NCBI GenBank assembly: GCA_029204225.1
Contig: CM055092.1
Coordinates: 23,931,005-23,995,004, forward strand
DNA: 64,000 nt
Source of the DNA: Diphasiastrum complanatum
Taxonomy: Eukaryota; Streptophyta; Lycopodiopsida; Lycopodiales; Lycopodiaceae
Direction: 5' to 3'
Positions 57,330 through 64,000 of this stretch are shown in pieces (position 1 is the stretch's first letter; each line of letters opens with the position of its first letter). Below the pieces are notes generated by a model that was given only the letters and a program-made list of their open reading frames with translations, was not told the origin of the DNA and searched no databases. A program made the translations under genes and the position numbers.

Positions 57330-57943
57330 ATCCTCGACCACTAATTCAATGTTTTAAGCCATACCAGTTAGGCCACGAAAAAGGTCATTATGTTAAATCT
57401 GCTCATATCATAAATTGGAGTCACAGTCTAGCTACCATTGATTGTGTGAATGTTGATTCTTGCGCTCAACATCAGGATGATTGTACCTCTTCTCCCCTGT
57501 TCGATCACGAACAATTACCTGATCTTGACACACCTATTATTAATATCAATTTTATTGATATCCTTCCACACAATGATGAGTTGTTAAACGTTGCATAGCT
57601 ACCTACTGATGAACCAGAAGATTTATTCGTAGATGACGAAAATGTCCTACGGATTCCGAATTGCCCAGACGATTTGGACATTTTTGATATTCAAATCCTC
57701 AACTACATAGAAGCACTTCCACTCAAGGCCTTCCCGCAACATGCATCCAACGTGGAACCAGTGGCCAAGGTTACTCTCGAAAAACCTGATACGAAGTTCT
57801 ATCGGGTCAAACGACCAAACTATCCATGGGACCTTTGTGAGGAGACAATCTTTCAAATCGATGATGAAATCCTCCATGATGTGCCACCACTTCCTCATCT
57901 GCACACCTCACATTGTTTGCGGGGAAAACGACCCCTTTTTTAG
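57330..57943 (+). pseudogene. Long open frame with degenerate zinc knuckle and one stop
   Basis: One frame interrupted only by TAG at 57596-57598. CFKPYQLGHEKGHYVKSAH looks like a retroviral-type zinc knuckle with the second Cys changed to Pro and the last Cys to Tyr. The rest is acidic (LPTDEPEDLFVDDENV, CPDDLDIFDIQILN). Probably the gag-pol linker of another retroelement; no other domain recognised. Confidence 0.45.
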
Positions 57944-57944
57944 G

Positions 57945-60290
57945 TTATTTTTTATAGAAAATCAACGCCACGCACTATTACGCTAACGCGAAACTGTTAA
58001 AAAACGACGCACAAATGGCCCATAATGGCCGGTTGCACTGCTATTAAAATACTGCTCATTTGCTAATTTACGTTGTGTGAAAATTCCATTTATGCGGCCT
58101 ATGCCCCTAGTTTCCGGGTTTGTCGGGACTAGGAGGTGCCAAGTATTTCCATAATATAGTTTTAGTAATTAAAAATTTGGCCGTGAGCCCATAAAAACTG
58201 AAACCGTAAATAGGGCCCAACTTGACTTTCAAATTGCAAGTTGAGGCCAAGTTAGGTGTTAAAAACGAATTTGGGCCACTGTCCTATTTTTAGAGGTAGT
58301 TTTTTGAAAAGTCATAAGGAGGTGTCCCATTTATTGAAGGGGTGCACCTCCAACCCATTGAGCCCTTACCTATGACCAGGGAGGGGTGTGGGACAGCATT
58401 CTCATTGTCACTTTTGAGAGAGAGAGAGAGAGAAACTTGTGCAAAGAAAGAGTTTGTGGAGAAAGGAAAGAGGGAAGGAGAAAAAGCAAGGGTGTTTCAT
58501 CCCTGCTTGGTGCCTCCCATTTCTGTGTCTCCCACTCTAATCTCAACCTTTCTCATTTTGTTGTCCATCATTATTCACTGCTCACTTTGGAAGGGAGGAG
58601 GAAAGGAGCAGAGGTTGATCTGCCTGGTGCCTTCCACTCTAAATTCTTTGTTGGATCTTTGCTGCAAAATGCTTATATTTCATTGTTATTGATTCACTGC
58701 TTTATCTCTAGCACTGTGTTATCATCATTTCTTATGTTGGATCAGATTTGGTGTCGTCTCTTGTGGCCTCTAACATTTTGGTTGCAGATTGTGAGTGTTT
58801 GGAAGCCAGATTACTGCTTCTAACATTGTTACTACAAGTTTTGAATTGTGGGGACTGCATCTTGTATTTTCTTGCTGCCTCTAACATTATGTTGCAGGCC
58901 CTGAAATTGTTTTGGATTGTTTATTACTCAGGAAAAGTCATAGCCCTCTGGGTGACTTCTTCAGATATTTCACTTTTTAGGAAGGCTTTTGAAGCTCTAT
59001 CTTGCCTAAAACCTGTCTTGGAGAGATGCTCCAATGGTTGTTGATGCTGCAGAATGACGCTGATGATCCGGATATCATTATTCTGTATCAGATTCATGCT
59101 TGCATCTTATCCTTTTGCCTAGGTTCTATTGAAAGAATGGCAAATGTTTGCCTGATGTCATGAATGATGTTATGATTAGGGAATAGAAGAGATGAGTGCA
59201 ATCCAATGTGAAGTCAGCGTGTATCTTTCTATGTGAAGTTGTATGTCTGTCTGTCGCTGATTTTGTGATGAAGCCACAATGAACGATTTCAGTTATAATG
59301 GAAATGTGAAGCAGTCTAGTCTTGTTTTGTTGTGGTTAAACGATTTTGAAGCAACCCATTCAAGAGCAGTGTTGCTTTTTCTTTCTGCTAGTGTCTATGG
59401 AAGTATTTGTGAGCCACTTTCTGTTTTTTCATCACACATCAGAGCAACGATTTGCCTGTCTGCAGAACTACAGATGATTTTAAGAGAATCAAGCCAGTGC
59501 ATCCCTGAAGAAGAGATGATACTCAAGAATCAAGCTAAAAGACACCCTAGGAAGTTGTTCAGTCCTATCTCGTTCTACAGATGAGGGCCGTTAACTCTTA
59601 TTTACTGAATGTTGAAGGTGATGCGAGTCTCTGATGTTAGTCTCGTTGGAAATTCTTGGGGCCTCAGTGCATTCAATGCAGGACTGAAAACCTGTTGATG
59701 AGGAGCGGTTGATCTGCTGTAACCTTGATTCCTTTCTGATGTTGACCCATCATTGAGAAGTCAGACCTGCTCAGCGACATGTTGCCATGAAGCCTCGCCG
59801 ATTTGTGATTCAATTTCCGCTGTCTGCGGGTTTGCTCCCTTCCTTAAAATCCCCATCTCTAGCCTCTTGTCTCATCCACCTGTCTGACTGCTCGAAGCAA
59901 TGCCTTCTAGATTCTAATCTGAAATACACATCCCAACTCTGTTCTTGTGCCTGTGGGTTTGCTCTTATCCCTATTTGTGGTCATGGCCACCCCATTCGCT
60001 ATCTTGCAGTTTTACTTCGCCTAAAGATTTACTTAAAACCTTACTTGGAGAAGTACTTTCCTTGCGACACATTTCCTGATTTTAGCCCTGTCTGCATATG
60101 GTTGGTTTGAAAGGGATTTGATAACCCATGTATATTTGGTGCAAGGGATTTTCTTTGCCAATTGCTGAATCTCAAGGCATTTATTTGACGAGTTAAAGAT
60201 GCCCGATATTTACAAAGGCAATTTTGCTGCATCCGAAGGGGAGTGTAGAGTCTATAGTATCTTCTATCTTGCTTATCTATCACTGCTCGG
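57945..60290. other. Region without a recognised gene
   Basis: 58416-58433 is a short GA run followed by a purine-rich, leader-like stretch. CCTCTAACATT words recur at about 58770, 58820 and 58885. Open frames (58342, 58386, 59279, 59787) have no motif. The adjacent exportin fragment suggests this might be flanking or intronic sequence copied with it, but I cannot support that from the sequence. Confidence 0.4.
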
Positions 60291-60293
60291 TGT

Positions 60294-60515
60294 GTGCCTT
60301 ATCGAAGTTTGGCTCTACGGTGCTGGACAGAAGTTGCAGCTCTTAGCTTTGGGGATTTCTATGATTCCAAACTTGTGAAACTCTATACTATCTTTATGAT
60401 CCGATTGCAGACCATACTACCACTAGTAACAAATATTTTTGAAACCTATGCAAACGGTTCAGATGAAGATTATGCATCTATTCAAGATCTAACCCTATTT
60501 TACCTCACTTGTTAA
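60294..60515 (+). pseudogene. XPO1: Exportin-1 (XPO1/CRM1) fragment
   Basis: The frame reads YRSLALRCWTEVAALSFGD, FYDSKLVKLYTIFM, LQTILPLVTNI, FETYANGSDEDYASIQDLTL. This matches the HEAT-repeat region of plant exportin-1 (family text near RNLTLQCLTEVA ... FGDFYD ... QLQ.ILP..TNIPEAY..GS.EEQAFIQNLALF). Exportin-1 carries leucine-rich nuclear export signal cargo with Ran-GTP; here only about 70 of its ~1075 residues are present. Changes at usually invariant sites (PP to PL, IPEAY to IFETY, LALFF to LTLFY) indicate decay. The matching stretch ends where the antisense Copia gag starts (about 60505). No neighbouring exportin exons were found. Confidence 0.85.
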
Positions 60516-60780
60516 GTATCAGGATAGTCTGACTTTGTAGGTCTTTTGGATCTAAACTTTTGATTGAGAATAGAGCGTGAGGATCCGATTCTGAGTAGTA
60601 GGAGGATCCAATTCGTTTGATCTCCTCTTGAAGTAGCATCGATATGACTCCTGATAGAGTGAGATGCTGCTGGGTCGAGATCGTTGTGACCCAGGTTTTG
60701 AAAGCTTCAGGTAGACTGGATAGTAAGGTCATTATTGCATTGAAATCTTCAATGACTGAGCTGGTTGTAGTCATCTACCA
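60505..60780 (-). pseudogene. Copia gag fragment, minus strand
   Basis: TTTSSVIEDFNAIMTLLSSL, PEAFKTWVTTIST and VISMLLQEEIKRIG match the UBN2 gag region and closely parallel the plus-strand copy at 53706-53900. It abuts the exportin fragment. Confidence 0.85.
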
Positions 60781-61560
60781 GCTCCATGGGATTTTTTAAA
60801 CCTATTTGTAAGTCTATGTAAGTCTACGATATGGTCATGGTAGAGAGAGCGATGAAGTTATGAATAAGAGCATTCCGTTCTTGAGGGAAAGGAACCGCTC
60901 CTTGAGAATGGAAGTGGTGGTTATTGAGGATCCACTTTTAAGCATGTGAGTCAATCATGGAGGTCCACTTTTTGGCGAGGTTGTTGTGTCAAGAGGCCCG
61001 CTCCTGGAGGAAAGAGAGCCTGTTGTTACTGGAAAATGCGTTTGCTCACTCACTGATGAGCTGCGGCCCCCACGACAGTACTCCTTGAGGCTTGCAGTAT
61101 TCCACCCACTTGCCTTCGCTGCCACAATCATGGCCTGCTGCTTCACGCAGTCTCAAAGGCATAATTTTTTGTTTACGTCCTCCAATAGGAATGAAGTGAG
61201 CGTTTAGCGATTGGGAATGGCATCCTGCTGCAGTGCTGCCACATTCATGCTAGAGTTAGATGCAGGGTTGCCTAGCGAGAGTTCTATTGCAATTTGCCAC
61301 CAAGAGATGTTGCCAGCTTGAAGTTGACGAATGAGAGCTACTAGCCATGCTGAGCTTGCTGCCAAGATAATGCGGATGAGAGGATGCTGCCAAGGCTCCA
61401 TGGCTTACAGTTGACTGAGTTGAGGATCTGACTTAGGTGAAAGGGATGGCACTCTACTGGAAGACTGAGGTATAGTTCTTGATAACCACTCTAATTGCTT
61501 GTATTATGTAGAGTCTAGGTATGCTCAGGTTATGAATGCTGGTTATCGGAACTAGCTGCT
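60781..61560. other. Unassigned, possibly more of the minus-strand element
   Basis: Minus-strand frames contain protein-like stretches (LLEDVNKKLCL near 61170, MEPWQHPLIRIILAASSAW from 61401) but no recognised domain. Nothing on the plus strand. Confidence 0.35.
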
Positions 61561-61565
61561 GGCAT

Positions 61566-61740
61566 GGTTGCAACCAAACGCGTTTGGAAACTCTTGGAAA
61601 CGCGTTTCAAACGGCCGATTTTCAACTTTTTTTTTCTTTTTTTTTTTGAAGAAATGTGGCCATACCCCCCAAAAAAATGGCAAAATTTTTTTTTTTTGGG
61701 GGGCGTGGCCACTTTCTTTTGGGGGGGGGGGGGGGGTGAT
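61566..61740. repeat. Homopolymer-rich tract with AAACGCGTTT palindromes
   Basis: Two AAACGCGTTT-type palindromes (61577, 61598) are followed by long T, A and G runs up to 61736. Assembly accuracy is doubtful here. Confidence 0.6.
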
Positions 61741-62204
61741 CACTTTTGTTGGGCTCCCACCAAATCTTCATCAGACATCGGATGAAATGAAGAGGAGTTT
61801 TCAAGAAGGCAGCGGCTGCAGCGCATTTTGGAAAGGCCTCTACATGATCTCCAGCCAGAGCTTCTACTGCTGCAAAAATTTGCAGGTAAGGGTTTTGGCC
61901 CATTCTGAAGCTAATGGCAGCTTCAAATCAAGCTAAAAATGAAACTATTCTGAGATATATGGGCTGTCTTCTCCAAAAACGACTTCTTGGTCCTTTTTTT
62001 TGCAAGTTTTGTTGGCTGACTGTTACTCATCCATTCCTTCTGAAATTTTGCAGCATTATTGAAGAGACTAGGGCGCCCCATATTGGATAGGCTGCTTGGG
62101 CAATCAGGAGGTCTGTTGCTTTGCATTTGTGTTTGTAGCAGGGTGCTGTTTTTTCACCATTTTTCAGGTTTTAAGTTCAATCACCTAAGAACTTCAAGTT
62201 TACG

Positions 62205-64000
62205 ATGCCTAAGGCAAGGTCAGAGGCATGGGCACATGTATTGATCCTAGGGGAGGCTGGAAAATCATCAGGAGGATCAGGGATGAAGAAAGTCCAATGT
62301 AAGTTTCGTGACCATGTGTTTCAAGGTGGGCTGCAAAGAGTTGTTTCTCATCTACTTGGCAGTAGCGAAAAGGGTGTGAAACCATGTACAAAGACACCAC
62401 TAAATGTGAAGCAATCATTACAACTTGAGTCACAAAGAATAGATTCTGTAGAAGAAGTGGAGGAAGGAACAGCAGATGCTCAAACATTCGTCGAGGGCGG
62501 GGGTCCAAGCAAGAGGGGGAGAGAGGCCATTTCAGGCTCTCAAAAACAGTTGCAAGAAAGCTGGAGTGTCAAGTGAAGAGCCAAATTTAGAGTTGCATGC
62601 AGGCGGTTCTTCTATGCAGAAGCCATTCATTTTAATGTTATTAAGAGCAAATATTTTGCAGAGATGATTACTGCTACAGGAGAGGTCGGGCCTACTTGCA
62701 AGCCTATATCTTACGAGACTTTGAGAGTGGTTGACTTGAAAGAGGAGGTAGCTGCCCTTCACAAAGAGTTGCTAGTAATAAAAGAGAAATGGGTTAAATA
62801 TGATTGTAGTATTGTATGTGACGGTTGGTCAGACACTCGAAGGAGGCCTTTGATAAACTTCCTAGCCACTAGTATTTATGGTTCTGTTTTCCTACGCAGT
62901 ATTGATGCTAGTGGTTTGACCAAGACAGGTGACTATATTTATCTGTGAAGATGGTAATCAAAGAGGTTGGATAATGCCAGTAATTGTCTTAGTGCAGGTC
63001 GTATCCTAGAAGAGGAGTATTCTAAGATATTTTTCACGCGTTGCACATGTCATTGCTTGGACTTGTTATTCGAGGATATTGGACGCTTGGATTGGATTGC
63101 ACCTGTTTTGCAGATAGCACGAAAGATTGTTACATTCATCACCTCTCGATCAAGAGTACTTGCACTCTTTCGTAAATTCAGCACCCGAGAACTACTAAAA
63201 CCTAGTGAAACAAGGTTTGCATATATGTATATTGTTTTGGCAAACTTGGTGCGTGTAAAGGCAGCCCTTCGACGGATAGTGGTTAGTGAGGAGTGGCATA
63301 GATTAAAATCATGCAGATCTGAGCTAGGAAAAGAAGTAGAGAGCATTGTGCTTGCTCCAACATTTTGGGGTGATGCAAAAAAGATTATCACTTTGCTAAA
63401 ACATGTCTTGAAGTTGCTAAGGGTCGCTGATAGAGAGGGAGCCACCATGGGATTCATTTATGAGTTGATGGATCGTATGGTGGAGGGTATTAGAGCATGT
63501 GATGTCATCGACCCCTCATCATGTCATACTATTGACGAATTTTGTATGGAACGTTGGAATATGATGCACTCACCTCTCCATGCAGCAGAGTATGTGTTGC
63601 ATCCACAATGGTTGGCGATGGGACAAGAGAGTGATGAGGAAGTCACAACTGGATGGATCACAGTTTTGGAAAGGTACACTAGAGGGGAAGTTGAGGAGCA
63701 AGCCAAGATAGCAGATCAATTGGACACATACAGGAACATGGAGGGTTTGTTTGGTCGACCACTTGCAAGATTGGCTTCACAAAGGGTATCGGGAGTGAAG
63801 TGATGGGAATCACATGGATCATCCACACTTGAGCTACAGCGTCTAGCGATTGGGATCCTTTCACAGGGTTCTATAGCCTCTCCATGTGAGAGGAATTGGA
63901 GTACCTTTTCCCTTATGCACACAAAAAAGAGAAACAGACAAAGCCTGCGACACAAGAGAAATTGGTTTATATCCATTTCAATCTTTGGTTGTTATCAAAA
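62205..64000 (+). pseudogene. hAT transposase, decayed, continues past the window
   Basis: One frame carries a BED-type zinc finger near 62290 (VQCKFRDHVFQGGLQRVVSH; the second Cys is replaced by Arg), FFYAEAIHFNVIKSK near 62608, a DUF659 block (DCSIVCDGWSDTRRRPLINF, SIYGSVFLRSIDASG), DNASNCLSAGRILEEEY, CTCHCLDLLFEDIGRLDWI, and the C-terminal dimerisation region (LQRLAIGILSQGSIASPCER, NWSTFSLMHTKKRNR) to the window edge. Stops at 62574 (TGA), 62946 (TGA), 62955 (TAA) and 63801 (TGA, where family members have Trp) and a small deletion near 62955 that removes QVVT before DNASN show it is inactive. hAT transposases move elements by cut and paste with 8-bp target duplications; terminal repeats are not in view. 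Confidence 0.92.

Noticed and set aside
58342-60110. Several 100-150-codon open frames as genes
   Set aside because: No motif, overlapping alternatives in other frames, and compositional bias (Glu/Arg runs from a GA repeat) argue against coding.
61552-61936. Lys-rich and Phe-rich open frames on both strands
   Set aside because: Explained by long T, A and G runs; sequence accuracy there is doubtful.

Overview
The window is nuclear DNA of a land plant and is very rich in transposable elements. Evidence: one well-formed plant gene with seven coding exons and canonical introns (a neprosin-domain secreted protein, 32993-35627); Copia retrotransposons with the plant initiator-Met tRNA primer site (TGGTATCAGAGCC); Ty3/Gypsy, CACTA and hAT remains; long CT microsatellites. 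There are no bacterial signals. The sequence does not fix the species; the low gene density and nested, decayed elements suggest a large genome.

Layout. 943-4344 (minus): a CACTA element with a fragmented tnp2 transposase and, upstream in the same orientation, a gene with a SET (lysine-methyltransferase) domain. 5336-6204 (plus): the 3' end of a second, related CACTA copy in inverted orientation. 6230-9370 (plus): a Gypsy LTR, Asp-tRNA primer site, tandem-repeat leader and gag. 9340-10380: a dispersed repeat next to long CT arrays. 11025-17330: an unusual block holding a spliced Ulp1/C48-like protease gene (minus), a divergent histone-H3-like domain (minus), ten CACGTG G-boxes in 260 bp before a TATA box, an unknown acidic spliced gene (plus) and a decayed spliced transposase-like gene (minus). 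17334-18170, resumed at 25805, is a Ser/Pro-rich reading frame split by a retroelement.

18171-25804 is a non-coding Copia-type retroelement with the structure LTR-internal-LTR-internal-LTR, flanked by a perfect 5-bp target duplication (GACAT). Its leader repeats a small GTGCT/AGCAC hairpin five times. 26340-29830 holds two decayed Copia pol fragments and one 3' LTR. After the neprosin gene, 37655-48230 is nested Copia material (both strands) with a strong 47-bp-arm inverted repeat near 44720-44836. 49247-53489 is Gypsy, joined directly to a Copia gag-pol (53489-56185), then a foldback repeat and an antisense Gypsy integrase (56520-57325). 60294-60515 is an exportin-1 (XPO1/CRM1) fragment, cut into by an antisense Copia gag. 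62205 to the end is a decayed hAT transposase that runs out of the window.

Apart from the neprosin gene almost nothing looks intact. The most interesting parts are two chromatin-related domains next to transposon genes (SET beside tnp2; H3-like beside a Ulp1 protease and a transposase-like gene), the G-box cluster, and the triple-LTR element that reveals the reading frame it interrupted.
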